The notes beneath the pieces were generated by a model, which saw nothing but the letters and a program-made list of their open reading frames with translations, made no database searches and was not told the origin of the DNA. This document shows, piece after piece, positions 1 to 8,785 of a stretch of DNA of 64,000 nt. The number at the start of each line of letters is the position of its first letter. Position 1 is the first letter of the stretch. Location of the stretch: the NCBI GenBank assembly GCA_902790325.1, contig CADARP010000009.1:107717-171716 (forward strand), given 5' to 3'. This DNA is from Oscillospiraceae bacterium. GTDB taxonomy: Bacteria > Bacillota > Clostridia > Oscillospirales > Acutalibacteraceae. Position numbers and translations under genes: made by a program.

Positions 1-924
1 GACTTCGGCGCGTGCCGGCTCGTGTTCGGCGAGGCGGACGGCCTGCCGGGACTGACCGTGGACCGGTTCGGCGACGTGTGCGTCACGCAGGTTCTGTCCT
101 ACGGCATGGACATGCGGCGCGGTCTGCTCTACGGCGCGCTGCGCGACATCCTCTCGGAATACGGCGTGGCGCTGCGCGGCATATACGAGCGGGGTGACGT
201 CGCGCTGCGCGAGCAGGAAGGACTGCAGCAATACAAGGGCTGGTACATGCCCGAAACGGTCGCCGACAAATCGACGCGCACCCAGATCACCGAGAACGGC
301 GTGCGGTATCTTGTGGACTTTGAAAACGGACAAAAGACGGGATTCTTTCTCGATCAAAAATATAACCGCCTTGCCGTCGCGCAGATGGCGAAGGGCAGGC
401 GCGTGCTCGACTGCTTTACGCACACCGGTTCGTTCGCGCTGAACGCGGCCATGGGCGGCGCGGCGCATGTGACGGCGGTCGATGTGTCGCAGACGGCGCT
501 CGACTGCGCGGCGGAGAACGCGGCGCGCAACGGCCTTGCGGACCGGATCGACTTTCTGTGCGCGGACGTGTTCGACCTGCTGCCGGAACTGGCGGCGCGC
601 GGGGACAAGCCGTACGACTTCATCATCCTCGATCCGCCCGCGTTCACCAAGAGCCGCAAAACCGTGCATTCCGCCGAGCGCGGATACAAGGAGATCAACT
701 ACCGCGCGATGAAACTGCTGCCGCGCGGCGGGTATCTGGCGACGTGTTCGTGCTCGCATTTCATGAAAGCGGAGCTGTTCGAGCACATGCTGCGCGAGGC
801 AGCGTTTGACGCCGGCGTCCAGCTGCGGCAGCTCGAGGCGCGGCAGCAGTGCCGCGACCATCCGATCCTGTGGAATGTGCCGGAGACGGATTATCTGAAA
901 TTCTATCTGTTCCAGATCGTGTGA
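1..924 (+). CDS. Class I SAM-dependent rRNA methyltransferase, RlmI/COG1092 family (5' partial)
   Basis: The reading frame is open from the first base, and the residues before the first possible GTG (base 22) already match the family (DFGACRLVFGEADGLPGLTV), so the gene starts upstream of the window. The family methylates a cytosine C5 in 23S rRNA; these proteins carry an N-terminal PUA and linker followed by a Rossmann methyltransferase. Visible here are the linker, the SAM-binding motif VLDCFTHTGSFALNAA (bases about 388-435) and the catalytic-loop motif ILDPPAFTKS (about 628-657). The exact target base cannot be told from the sequence. It ends 34 bases before the racemase start and probably shares its transcript. 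Confidence 0.9.
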   Translation, partial: DFGACRLVFGEADGLPGLTVDRFGDVCVTQVLSYGMDMRRGLLYGALRDILSEYGVALRGIYERGDVALREQEGLQQYKGWYMPETVADKSTRTQITENGVRYLVDFENGQKTGFFLDQKYNRLAVAQMAKGRRVLDCFTHTGSFALNAAMGGAAHVTAVDVSQTALDCAAENAARNGLADRIDFLCADVFDLLPELAARGDKPYDFIILDPPAFTKSRKTVHSAERGYKEINYRAMKLLPRGGYLATCSCSHFMKAELFEHMLREAAFDAGVQLRQLEARQQCRDHPILWNVPETDYLKFYLFQIV

Positions 925-958
925 AGCGATCGTTTGCTGTTTGGAAGGGGAGAACGGT

Positions 959-1669
959 ATGACGGAAAAAACGCTCGGCGTCCTCGGCGGCGTCGGTCCG
1001 CTGGCGACGGTCTATTTTGCCGATCTGATCGTCAAAATGACGCCTGCCTCGCGCGACCAGGATCACATCCGCACGATCGTGTCGAACAACCCGAAGATCC
1101 CCGACCGGACGGACTATATCCTCGACCGCACCAAACCCGATCCGCTGCCCGCAATGGTGGCGGATGCGAAAATGCTCGCGTCGCTCGGCTGCGATCTGAT
1201 CGCGATCCCGTGCAACACGGCGCACTTTTTCTATGACGAGATCCAGAAAAATGTCGATGTGCGTGTGATGAACATCATCGAAGAGACGCTCCGGTTTGCG
1301 CGCCGCACCGTGCCGCAGGCACAGAAGGTCGGCATTTTGGCGACGAGCGGCACGCTGCAGTCAAACGTCTATCCGCATGTTGCCGAACGGTTCGGGATCG
1401 AGTGTATTTATCCGGACGAGCGCGACGCCGCGACGCTCATGCGCATCATCTACGACGAAGTCAAGGCCGGAAAGCCGGCGGACGAGAAAGCGTTTTTCTC
1501 GATCGTCGAGCGCATGAAGGCGGCGGGATGTGACGCGGTGATCCTCGGCTGCACAGAGCTGTCGGCGATCTACTACGAGCTGCACATCCGTCGGCCGGAC
1601 ATCCTCGATTCCATGACGGCGCTGGCGGCGGCTTGCGTGACGGAGATCAAGGGGAGCGTGCTGCTGTGA
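959..1669 (+). CDS. Aspartate/glutamate racemase family protein
   Basis: A cofactor-independent amino-acid racemase of 236 residues. The two catalytic cysteines of the family are both visible, in PCNTAH (about residue 84) and GCTEL (about residue 194), together with the N-terminal GVLGGVGPLATVYF loop. The ATG at 959 is preferred to the upstream TTG at 941 because GGAAGGGGAG lies at 943-952, properly spaced for 959. Its stop overlaps the GTG start of the next gene (GTGA), so the two are translationally coupled. Substrate (aspartate, glutamate or another amino acid) is not resolved; supply of D-amino acids for the wall is the usual role. Confidence 0.9.
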   Translation: MTEKTLGVLGGVGPLATVYFADLIVKMTPASRDQDHIRTIVSNNPKIPDRTDYILDRTKPDPLPAMVADAKMLASLGCDLIAIPCNTAHFFYDEIQKNVDVRVMNIIEETLRFARRTVPQAQKVGILATSGTLQSNVYPHVAERFGIECIYPDERDAATLMRIIYDEVKAGKPADEKAFFSIVERMKAAGCDAVILGCTELSAIYYELHIRRPDILDSMTALAAACVTEIKGSVLL

Positions 1670-2040
1670 GCGCGTTTTCCGGCGCGTTGGGCGAGGTGTA
1701 CGCGGCGCGGTATCTGCGCGAGCGCGGATACAGGATCGTCTGCGCCAACTACCGTACGCGCATGGGCGAGATCGACATCACGGCCGAAAAGGACGGCGTT
1801 ACGGCGTTCATCGAGGTCAAGACGCGCAGCGAAGGGATGATCGCGCTCCCGGCGGAGTCGGTCGACACGCGCAAACAGAAGCGCATCGCGCTGGCGGCGG
1901 CGCAGTATCTGCGCACGGAGCCGCCCGGACTGCGCACGCGGTTCGACGTGATCGAGGTCTATCTGGACAGGGACGACGCGCTGCTGGATATCCGCCATAT
2001 CCCAAACGCGTTCGACAGCAAAATAAACAGTACAATCTGA
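1666..2040 (+). CDS. YraN family (UPF0102) endonuclease-like protein
   Basis: A protein of 124 residues, the usual length for YraN. It carries the Holliday-junction-resolvase-like fold signature: an N-terminal G-x-x-GE-x-x-A helix, then GEIDITA and IEVKTRS, which hold the D and E-x-K residues of the PD-(D/E)XK nuclease core. Start choice: GTG at 1666, inside the racemase stop (GTGA overlap), with AAGGGGAGCG 10 bases upstream; an earlier in-frame TTG at 1633 has no such site. The biological substrate of YraN proteins is unknown. Confidence 0.85.
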   Translation: MSAFSGALGEVYAARYLRERGYRIVCANYRTRMGEIDITAEKDGVTAFIEVKTRSEGMIALPAESVDTRKQKRIALAAAQYLRTEPPGLRTRFDVIEVYLDRDDALLDIRHIPNAFDSKINSTI

Positions 2041-2060
2041 TCCATAGGAGGTCTGCAATA

Positions 2061-2615
2061 ATGGTCTACAAAATGAACATCGCGGGGATCGACCACGATC
2101 TGCCGCTGTGCCGCGTGACGGACGATTTGTATATCGGCGCGTTCGTGGTGTTCGGCCGCGCAAAGCTGACGGTCGCCTGCGCGCGGGAGCTTTTAAAACG
2201 CGCGCCGGAATATGACTACGTTCTCACCGCGGAAGCCAAAGGCATCCCGCTTGCGCACGAAATGGCGCGCCAGCATGACGACGAAACATATTTCATCGCC
2301 CGCAAATATCCCAAGCTCTACATGACCGGCGTGTTCGAGGTCGTTGTGCGCTCCATCACGACCGACAAGGAGCAGAAGCTCTATCTCGATACGGCCGAGG
2401 CGGAGATGATGCGCGGCAAGCGCGTGCTGATCGTGGACGACGTGATCTCCACCGGCGAGTCCGTCGCCGCGCTGGAAACGCTCGTCAAAAAGGCGGGCGG
2501 CAACATTGTCGGCAAGATGGCTGTGCTCGCCGAGGGCGACGCGCAGAACCGCGACGACATCATCTATCTCGAAAAACTGCCGCTGTTCAATGCGGATGGG
2601 ACGGTGAAAGCATGA
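2061..2615 (+). CDS. Phosphoribosyltransferase family protein (adenine PRT-like)
   Basis: A type I phosphoribosyltransferase of 184 residues. The PRPP-binding loop VLIVDDVISTGES (about residues 122-134) is intact, and the flexible-loop region ARKYPKLY before it resembles adenine and xanthine phosphoribosyltransferases. Such enzymes transfer phosphoribosyl from PRPP to a purine base for salvage. A strong AGGAGG at 2046-2051 sets the ATG. The 3' end overlaps the next start (ATGA), so both are probably cotranslated. The base specificity is inferred only at family level. Confidence 0.85.
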   Translation: MVYKMNIAGIDHDLPLCRVTDDLYIGAFVVFGRAKLTVACARELLKRAPEYDYVLTAEAKGIPLAHEMARQHDDETYFIARKYPKLYMTGVFEVVVRSITTDKEQKLYLDTAEAEMMRGKRVLIVDDVISTGESVAALETLVKKAGGNIVGKMAVLAEGDAQNRDDIIYLEKLPLFNADGTVKA

Positions 2616-3730
2616 AACGGATCCTTTGTTTTTGTCTGACGGCTTTTCTGCTGTGCGCCTTCTGCGTGCCGGCGTTCGCCGGAGATGCGCGGACGCTTTC
2701 GTTCGGCAGGGACGGCAGGTTCACCATCCTTGTGGCGACCGATATTCATGAAGAATATCCCATGAGCGAGGCGGAGTCCGTCTTCCTGCGCGAAGCGGTC
2801 GCGGCGGTGCAGCCCGATCTCGTGGTGCTCGACGGCGACAATATGGTCTGCGAGGGGACGGAGATCTACGACCAGCTTCTCGAACCGTTCGTGTCGGCAG
2901 GCGTTCCGTTCACATATGTGTTCGGCAACCACGACCGTGAATGCAGCGATCTGACACGTGAGGAGCAGATGGCGCAGTACAGCCGCGTCGGCGGCGATCT
3001 GTGCCTGGCCTCGGACGCCGTGCCGGAAATGTCCGGCTTCGGCACGCACAATCTGCCCGTGCTGTCTTCGGACGGCAGCCGCGTCGCGTTCAACCTGTGG
3101 CTGTTCGACTCCGGCGATTATGTGCCGGATAAGGGCTATGACCGCGTGCACGCCGACCAGATCGAGTGGTACCGCGAGAACAGCATCCGTCTCGAACAGG
3201 AAAACGGCGGCAAGGTGCCGTCGATCGCGTTCCAGCATATCATTGCCAAGCAGGTTTTCGACGCGGTCTACAAGCCCGCGAAGAACGCGGACAAAGCATT
3301 CCGCACGTTCGACGACGGAACGGCTTTTTCCAGATGGGTCAACCGCAGGGCATATGACGGGTATCTGCGCGAAACGCCGTGTCCGTCCTATTTTGACGAC
3401 GGGCAGTGGGCAGCGTTCTGTGCCCGCGGCGACGTTTTGGGCTGCGTGACGGGGCACGACCACGTAAACAACTTTGTGGCGAAGTATGACGGTGTGGACA
3501 TCATCCAGACGTCGTCCGCCGGCCACCGCGCGTACGGCGACGTTCTTTCGCGCGGCGTGCGAGTGATCACGGTCGACGAGAACGATCCGTGGCAGTACGA
3601 GACGCACACCGTGTACGAATCGGATCTCGGTATGCATCGCACGTCGCAGCTGCCGTCCGTGACGCATATCCCGCGCTTTATCTACGCGTTCCTGCGCTGG
3701 GTGACGCGCGTTGTCGAGCTGTTGTTCTGA
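2612..3730 (+). CDS. Secreted metallophosphoesterase
   Basis: Of 372 residues, beginning with a cleavable-looking signal peptide (KR, then a hydrophobic stretch to about A23). The calcineurin-like phosphoesterase metal-binding motifs appear in order: ATDIHEE (D-x-H), LDGDNMV (GD), VFGNHDRE (GNHD), FQHI and TGHDHVN (GHxH). The product is therefore expected outside the membrane, cleaving phosphomonoesters or diesters with a two-metal site. It overlaps the phosphoribosyltransferase stop by four bases. A hydrophobic C-terminus (FIYAFLRWVTRVVELLF) is unusual and may associate with the membrane. Confidence 0.85.
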   Translation: MKRILCFCLTAFLLCAFCVPAFAGDARTLSFGRDGRFTILVATDIHEEYPMSEAESVFLREAVAAVQPDLVVLDGDNMVCEGTEIYDQLLEPFVSAGVPFTYVFGNHDRECSDLTREEQMAQYSRVGGDLCLASDAVPEMSGFGTHNLPVLSSDGSRVAFNLWLFDSGDYVPDKGYDRVHADQIEWYRENSIRLEQENGGKVPSIAFQHIIAKQVFDAVYKPAKNADKAFRTFDDGTAFSRWVNRRAYDGYLRETPCPSYFDDGQWAAFCARGDVLGCVTGHDHVNNFVAKYDGVDIIQTSSAGHRAYGDVLSRGVRVITVDENDPWQYETHTVYESDLGMHRTSQLPSVTHIPRFIYAFLRWVTRVVELLF

Positions 3731-3745
3731 ACGGCATGTTCCGGA

Positions 3746-3774
3746 TTGACACCGCGTGCCTTTTGCGGTATACT
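3746..3774 (+). promoter_or_regulatory. Sigma-A type promoter for the alcohol dehydrogenase gene
   Basis: TTGACA at 3746-3751 and TATACT at 3769-3774 are separated by 17 bases. Transcription should begin about base 3781, just ahead of a GAGGTG ribosome site (3795-3800) and a TTG start at 3806. Confidence 0.8.
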
Positions 3775-3805
3775 ATATTTTACAAATTGTTTTTGAGGTG
3801 CCGTA

Positions 3806-4951
3806 TTGAAATCCTTTGACATCAAAACGACCATCTATTTCGGTGAGAATGCGCTGGATCGTCTCGCTGCGATCCCGGCTGAGCGCATCCTGGTGATCGC
3901 AGACCCGTTCGTGGTCAAGAGCGGCATGATCCGTCTGCTGACCGACCGCCTGCAGAAGGTGGGCAAGGAGTTCTCCGTCTATGACGACATCGTGCCCGAT
4001 CCGCCGATCGACAAGATCACGGCAGGCGTGCGCGTGCTGCTCGAATACGACGCGGACTGCATCGTTTCGGTGGGCGGCGGTTCGGCGATCGACTCGGCAA
4101 AGGGGATACGCGAGGTCGCGCGGCAGATGCATCCCGACCGCGCGGTGCGGCTCATCGCCGTCCCGACCACGAGCGGCACCGGTTCCGAGGTGACCAACTT
4201 CTCCGTGATCTCCGACCCGGAGCACAACACGAAGTTCCCGCTTGTCGCCGACACGCTGCTGCCGCAGGAGGCGATCCTCGACGTGGAACTGGTCAAGAGC
4301 GTGCCGCCCAAGATCGCGGCCGATACGGGCATGGACGTGTTCACGCACGCCCTGGAGTCCTACGTCAGCACGGACAACAATGAGTTCTCCGCGGCGCTTG
4401 CGGAAAAGTCGATCGAGATCTTCGGCGCGTTCATGCTGCGCTCGTATCTGGACGGCAACGACACACATGCGCGGCAGAAAATGCACGTCGCGTCGTGTCT
4501 GGCGGGCATCGCGTTCAACGCGACGGGACTCGGCATCAACCACTCGCTCGCGCACCAGCTCGGCGCGCAGTTCCACATCCCGCACGGCCGCGCCAACGCC
4601 ATGCTGCTGCCGCTGGTCATCCAGTACAACAGCGGCATTTCCAAGCACAGCCGCAGCCAGGCGGAGTACCCCAAGCAGGTCAAGAAATACTGCAACATCG
4701 CGCAGATCCTGGGACTGCGCAACTTCAACACCATCACCACCGTGCGCTCGCTTGTCAGCTGGGTGGAGTACATGATGAAGGAGATGGACATCCCGCTGTG
4801 CATCTCGGAGCTGGGCGTCTGCACGCGCGAGGAATACTTCGCGCGCATTCCGGAGATGGCGGACGCCGCGATGCTCGATTCCTGCACACGCACGAATCCC
4901 AAGCGTCCGGAGAGAGAAGATCTTGAAAAAATACTCGTTGAGGCATGGTAA
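3806..4951 (+). CDS. Iron-containing alcohol dehydrogenase
   Basis: A group III (iron-dependent) alcohol dehydrogenase of 381 residues, the usual family size. The NAD(P)-binding GGGSAIDSAKG and TTSGTGSEVTNF are present, followed by the metal-ligand segments GMDVFTHALESYV (Asp and His) and GINHSLAHQLGAQFHIPHGRANA (two His). The family reduces aldehydes or ketones to alcohols in fermentation. The start is a TTG at 3806 with GAGGTG at 3795-3800; there is no in-frame ATG nearby. It has its own promoter and is followed closely by a lipoprotein gene. The physiological substrate is not evident. Confidence 0.9.
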   Translation: MKSFDIKTTIYFGENALDRLAAIPAERILVIADPFVVKSGMIRLLTDRLQKVGKEFSVYDDIVPDPPIDKITAGVRVLLEYDADCIVSVGGGSAIDSAKGIREVARQMHPDRAVRLIAVPTTSGTGSEVTNFSVISDPEHNTKFPLVADTLLPQEAILDVELVKSVPPKIAADTGMDVFTHALESYVSTDNNEFSAALAEKSIEIFGAFMLRSYLDGNDTHARQKMHVASCLAGIAFNATGLGINHSLAHQLGAQFHIPHGRANAMLLPLVIQYNSGISKHSRSQAEYPKQVKKYCNIAQILGLRNFNTITTVRSLVSWVEYMMKEMDIPLCISELGVCTREEYFARIPEMADAAMLDSCTRTNPKRPEREDLEKILVEAW

Positions 4952-4970
4952 GCCGAAGGAGGATAAACCA

Positions 4971-5858
4971 ATGAAAAAAATCAGTCTGCTTTTAGCTCTG
5001 CTGCTCGTTCTGCTGCTCGCGTCCTGCGGCAAGTCCGCAACGGCGGAGACGACGACAGAAAAAGAAACGGCGCCGACGGTCGCCGCCGAAACAGCCGGTT
5101 TCACGCTCGACGACGTGCTCAAGGCGAACGACGTCAAGACGCTCGTCTCCGCGTACGGCGGCGTGTCCGCCACGCGCTATGAAAACGACGAAGCGGTCAG
5201 CGAGACGTACTATTTCATGTACGCGGGCAAGATCGTTTCCACCACCTGCGCGACGGGCAAGGACGGCGAGAAAACGTATTCCTGCACCGTTGACAACGAG
5301 TCGTACAAAAAAGTCGGCGACCGGCTGCAGTTCAGCTATAACGTCGACGCACAGAAAAAGCCGTCGAAGGCATACCTGTTCGGCGACGCCGTGTCCGCGC
5401 AGATGCTTGAGGGCAAGATCGACCGCTACGAGGAGCCGGACAAGGATTCCTGGTGCTTCGAGCTGCACGACGCGGACGGGGATGACGGCGTTTCCTGCCG
5501 CTGCACCGTGCTGAAGAAGTCGTTTATTCTCAAGCAGATCGACTGGGATTACGGCGACGGCAGCACCGCGAAGGTCGAGATCAAACACGGCGCCGACGTG
5601 CAGACCAAGGAGTTCGGTCTGCTGGACGGTTTTGCAAAGGATCTGCGCACCGTGACGTGCGTGTGCACGATGCACGACAAGCAGGGCAAGGAGAGCGAAA
5701 AGACGCTCAAGGTACAGGTCCCCTACAATGTGGAGCCGGTCTGGGAAAGCGCAAGCGACGTCACCGTCTATTTGGACAAGGGTCTGACCAAGGCGTACAA
5801 GTACCCGGGCAACGGCGAAAAGGATTACACGGTCTACGTCACCGATGCAAAGGGATAA
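4971..5858 (+). CDS. Putative lipoprotein of unknown function
   Basis: A 295-residue protein with a lipoprotein signal: KK, a leucine-rich core and the lipobox LLASC, with Cys about residue 22. A Thr/Glu-rich spacer follows, then a mixed alpha/beta domain with no motif I recognise. The ATG at 4971 is preferred over the TTG at 4923, which lies inside the dehydrogenase gene, because AAGGAGG sits at 4956-4962 and because it exposes a proper lipoprotein signal. It probably shares a transcript with the thioredoxin-like gene 31 bases downstream, so both may act together at the outer membrane face. Confidence 0.75.
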   Translation: MKKISLLLALLLVLLLASCGKSATAETTTEKETAPTVAAETAGFTLDDVLKANDVKTLVSAYGGVSATRYENDEAVSETYYFMYAGKIVSTTCATGKDGEKTYSCTVDNESYKKVGDRLQFSYNVDAQKKPSKAYLFGDAVSAQMLEGKIDRYEEPDKDSWCFELHDADGDDGVSCRCTVLKKSFILKQIDWDYGDGSTAKVEIKHGADVQTKEFGLLDGFAKDLRTVTCVCTMHDKQGKESEKTLKVQVPYNVEPVWESASDVTVYLDKGLTKAYKYPGNGEKDYTVYVTDAKG

Positions 5859-5889
5859 AAACAACAGCTATTAAAGGAGGATTTCCATC

Positions 5890-6951
5890 ATGCGCAAAAC
5901 TCTGAAACGGATCGCCTGCGCGCTGCTGGCGGCAATGCTGCTGGGCACGTGCGCGTTCGGTGCCTTTGCGGTCAACGAATACATGAAGCACGACCGCTGG
6001 CACGCGATCACCGCGTCCGAGGCGGTGAAGAAACTCAATGACGGGGACACGTTCGTGATGATGTGCTACCGCACCGGCTGCGGCAACTGCAAGTACATCG
6101 GTGCCAACGTCGTCATGGAATGGATGGACACGTACGACAAGGACGTGTACGGCGTGGACGTCGATGCGTCGGAAGGCGTGCCGTCCTTCATCTGGGACGC
6201 AATGGGCAAAACGAGCGCCACGCTGCCGTTCCTGGCGTTCGTGCAGAACGGCAAGGCGCAGGCATTCTCGCCCGAGGGCGATCTGGAGGCGTTCGCCGAG
6301 AAATTGAACGACACGTTCTTCTCGTTCTTTGACGACGTCGCGCGCAAGAGCCTGACCGTAGTGACCATGCCGGAAAAGACCGTCTACAATACGGGTGAGA
6401 CGCTGGACACCACAGGTCTTACGCTGGAACTGGTGCGCAAGGACGCCACCACGGAAACTCTGACGGATGGGTATACCTGCACCGGTTTCTCGTCCGACCA
6501 GCCCGGACACAAGACGATCACGGTGTCTTATGAAGACGTGCAGACGACGTTTGTCGTCGCGGTCAATACGCCGGACGGCAAACCGGCCGTCTGGGTCGAG
6601 CAGCCCGCCAAGTCCAAGCTGCCCTATAAGAATTCGACACGCCTGACCGCAGACTACTGCAATCTGCCGGAGGATGCGCACATGGAGTGGTCGTACCAGT
6701 ACACGACCATCCGCGGCAAGCAGTCCGTCACGCAGAACGGCGCGTCCGTGGTGCTGACCGCCGAGGGATTCTCTCAGAATGTGACGGTCACGGTCACCGC
6801 AGTCGGCGCCGACGGCAAAACGATCGTGAACGGTAACGGCGATCCTGTCACGGCGACGCACACAATCCGCTTTCAGAACAACATCTTCTACCGCCTGAAG
6901 GCGCTGATCGACAAGCTGCTCGGACGCGGCGGCTGCGAAAGCGAAGTTTAA
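5890..6951 (+). CDS. Secreted thioredoxin-like protein with bacterial Ig-like domain
   Basis: Of 353 residues. An N-terminal signal peptide (to about A27) leads into a thioredoxin-like domain with the redox motif C-G-N-C (in RTGCGNCKYI) and a later TLPFLAFV strand with the cis-proline position of the fold. A Big_3-like immunoglobulin domain follows (VYNTGETLDTTGL to TTFVVAV), then a second beta-rich region and a short basic C-terminus. It is expected outside the membrane, possibly handling disulphides. A strong AAGGAGG site precedes the ATG. A perfect 13-bp hairpin follows the gene. Confidence 0.75.
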   Translation: MRKTLKRIACALLAAMLLGTCAFGAFAVNEYMKHDRWHAITASEAVKKLNDGDTFVMMCYRTGCGNCKYIGANVVMEWMDTYDKDVYGVDVDASEGVPSFIWDAMGKTSATLPFLAFVQNGKAQAFSPEGDLEAFAEKLNDTFFSFFDDVARKSLTVVTMPEKTVYNTGETLDTTGLTLELVRKDATTETLTDGYTCTGFSSDQPGHKTITVSYEDVQTTFVVAVNTPDGKPAVWVEQPAKSKLPYKNSTRLTADYCNLPEDAHMEWSYQYTTIRGKQSVTQNGASVVLTAEGFSQNVTVTVTAVGADGKTIVNGNGDPVTATHTIRFQNNIFYRLKALIDKLLGRGGCESEV

Positions 6952-6981
6952 AACCACCGGATCAAACGGTATAAAAAGCGG

Positions 6982-7013
6982 CACGGGTATGTACGATCTT
7001 GTACATACCCGTG
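6982..7013. terminator. Perfect 13-bp inverted repeat between convergent genes
   Basis: Arms 6982-6994 and 7001-7013 are exactly complementary around the loop GATCTT. The only T-rich tail is weak (ATTTGTATCTG). Its position between two convergent genes fits a bidirectional terminator. A protein-binding palindrome is a less likely alternative. Confidence 0.6.
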
Positions 7014-7046
7014 ATTTGTATCTGTCAGAATCTGCGGATGTTAATG

Positions 7047-7622
7047 TTAAAGAAATTTCGTCTGCTCCGGCAGCATCTTTGACGTGTCGCACGTCTCAAT
7101 GTAGTCGAGCATCGCGTCCTCGTCCGTGAAGGCGCGCACCAGTTCCCGGCACGCCGGTTTCATGAAGTTGCCGGATATGGCCTTTTCCATCAGATCGAGG
7201 ATGTCGTCGTAATACTGCTCCAGATTGAAGATCGCAATGGGCTTGTTGTGGCGGCCGAGCTGCTTGAGCGTGAGCACCTCAAAGAATTCCTCAAACGTTC
7301 CGATCCCGCCGGGCGTGATGATGAACCCGTCGGCGCGGTTTTCCATCTCGAATTTGCGCTCGCGCATCGTGTCGGTATAGACAAACTGCGTACAGCCCTC
7401 GTACAGGATGCCGTCTACGTTGAAAAACGACGGCGCAATGCCGATGATCTCGCCGCCGGCGCGGGTCATGCCGCGTGCCGCTGCGCCCATGAGCCCCGCA
7501 GCGCCGCCGCCGAAGATCAGCGCGTGCCCGCGTCTGCCCATTTTTTCTCCGAGTGATTCCGTTCTGCGGATATAGGCGCGGTCGATCTCGTCGCTGGACG
7601 CGCCGTACAGACAGATGTTCAT
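7047..7622 (-). CDS. LOG family / TIGR00730 Rossmann-fold protein
   Basis: A protein of 191 residues carrying the two family signatures: the nucleotide-binding loop GGGAAGLMGAAARG and the catalytic-site motif PGGIGTFEEFFEVLT (PGGxGTxxE). The family includes cytokinin-activating nucleoside-5'-monophosphate phosphoribohydrolases, often misnamed lysine decarboxylases; in bacteria the substrate is probably a nucleotide. The frame stays open far upstream, but the ATG at 7622 has GGAGGG upstream and lies directly downstream of a consensus promoter, so this is the true start. Confidence 0.85.
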   Translation of the reverse strand: MNICLYGASSDEIDRAYIRRTESLGEKMGRRGHALIFGGGAAGLMGAAARGMTRAGGEIIGIAPSFFNVDGILYEGCTQFVYTDTMRERKFEMENRADGFIITPGGIGTFEEFFEVLTLKQLGRHNKPIAIFNLEQYYDDILDLMEKAISGNFMKPACRELVRAFTDEDAMLDYIETCDTSKMLPEQTKFL

Positions 7623-7656
7623 AGTTTCCGCTTCCCTCCGGATCGTGATATATCCC

Positions 7657-7685
7657 ATTATAGTCCCAAAGCGGAAGCGTGTCAA
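7657..7685 (-). promoter_or_regulatory. Sigma-A type promoter for the LOG-family gene
   Basis: On the minus strand TTGACA (7680-7685) and TATAAT (7657-7662) are both perfect consensus with a 17-base spacer. The -10 lies 35 bases upstream of the start codon. Confidence 0.9.
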
Positions 7686-7690
7686 TCTTT

Positions 7691-8200
7691 TTAACGGCCG
7701 GGGAGCGGGGCCGCGGCGGAGGCGGACTCCGCGGGGAAGTCGAATCCGTGCATGAAACCGCCGAGCTCGGTCGAGCAAACGTCGCCGCCGATCACCAGAC
7801 CGTCGCAGATCAGCATATTCAGCTCGATCACGTCCGCACGCCCCTCGTAGCCGGGATAATTGCGCACGGCATACGTCCACTTTTTGACACGCCTGCCCGC
7901 ATACAGCGTCAGGTCGAGATCCTGCTGTTTCTGGATCTCGTTATACTTCTGATACACCTCGTCGAATTCGGCGGGGATCAGGATCTCCGTCACCTGCACG
8001 GGGTCCTCCGCCACATCCCAGCCGAACTGGGAGATGAACGCCAGGCGTTCCGCGGCGTTTCCGGCGCGCAGGACGACGGCGCCGCTGTGCGAAGCGGGTC
8101 TGCTGCTGCCGAAGTACCAGAACGCGCCGAGAATGAACGCGCACAGCGCAATGAGCAGGAGCCATTTGAGTTTTGACGACCGGAACGTATACACAAACAT
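7691..8200 (-). CDS. DUF4830 domain-containing membrane-anchored protein
   Basis: A protein of 169 residues with one N-terminal membrane helix (LKWLLLIALCAFILGAFWYF), so the rest is expected outside. The soluble part fits DUF4830 as I know it: RLAFISQFGWDV, IPAEFDEVYQKYNEIQK, WTYAVRNYPGY, and a C-terminal GLVIGGDVCSTELGGFMHG. Function is unknown for this Firmicute family. It ends inside the promoter region of the LOG gene and starts 75 bases after the YfcE-like gene on the same strand. Confidence 0.75.
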   Translation of the reverse strand: MFVYTFRSSKLKWLLLIALCAFILGAFWYFGSSRPASHSGAVVLRAGNAAERLAFISQFGWDVAEDPVQVTEILIPAEFDEVYQKYNEIQKQQDLDLTLYAGRRVKKWTYAVRNYPGYEGRADVIELNMLICDGLVIGGDVCSTELGGFMHGFDFPAESASAAAPLPGR

Positions 8201-8275
8201 AAAAGCAACCGCCTTTCCGTTACTGCCTTTTGTGACAGTATACGAAAGGGCGGTTCGTTTTAGAACAGGAGAATT

Positions 8276-8734
8276 TCAGCCGATGCGTTTCGGCAGCCAC
8301 ATCACGCCCTGCGGCACGATTTCGAGTACGGCGTAGTCTCCGTTCCGGACGCTTCCGGGGTTGCACAGATACAGGCCGTCGTCGTAGTCCTGCACGGGGA
8401 CATGCGTGTGGCCATATAATGCAACAGAGGCGTTCGCCTCGCGCGCCGCGCTGCGCAGCGTCGACAGACCGTACTTGACGAGCTGCTCGTGGCCGTGGGT
8501 GAGAAAGAGCGTTCTGCCGCCCTCCTCGGTGACGAGCTTCGACGGCAGTGATGAGCAGAAATCGCAGTTGCCGCGCACAGCCAGCAGCGGCACATCCGGC
8601 ATGGGGAAAAACGGTTCGAGATCGCGCTCGCCGTCGCCCAGAAAGACGCACAGGGAGAACCCGCGCTCACGGGAAAAGATCTCGCGCAGACGCCAGGTGT
8701 CGCCGTGCGTGTCGGAAAGAACGAGTATTTTCAT
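8276..8734 (-). CDS. YfcE-family metallophosphoesterase
   Basis: A 152-residue cytoplasmic phosphoesterase, typical length for YfcE/MJ0936 proteins. Metal-binding motifs are in order: LSDTHGD, FLGDGERD, RGNCD, LTHGH and YGHTHVP. These enzymes hydrolyse phosphodiester bonds in a two-metal site. The start ATG at 8734 has AAAGGAG upstream (8744-8750 on the plus strand); the longer frame that continues upstream has no such site. It is divergent from the small-gene trio starting at 8786. Confidence 0.88.
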   Translation of the reverse strand: MKILVLSDTHGDTWRLREIFSRERGFSLCVFLGDGERDLEPFFPMPDVPLLAVRGNCDFCSSLPSKLVTEEGGRTLFLTHGHEQLVKYGLSTLRSAAREANASVALYGHTHVPVQDYDDGLYLCNPGSVRNGDYAVLEIVPQGVMWLPKRIG

Positions 8735-8785
8735 GTATGGTATCTCCTTTGAAAGCATATATACGGAATGAAGGGACGGGATAGA

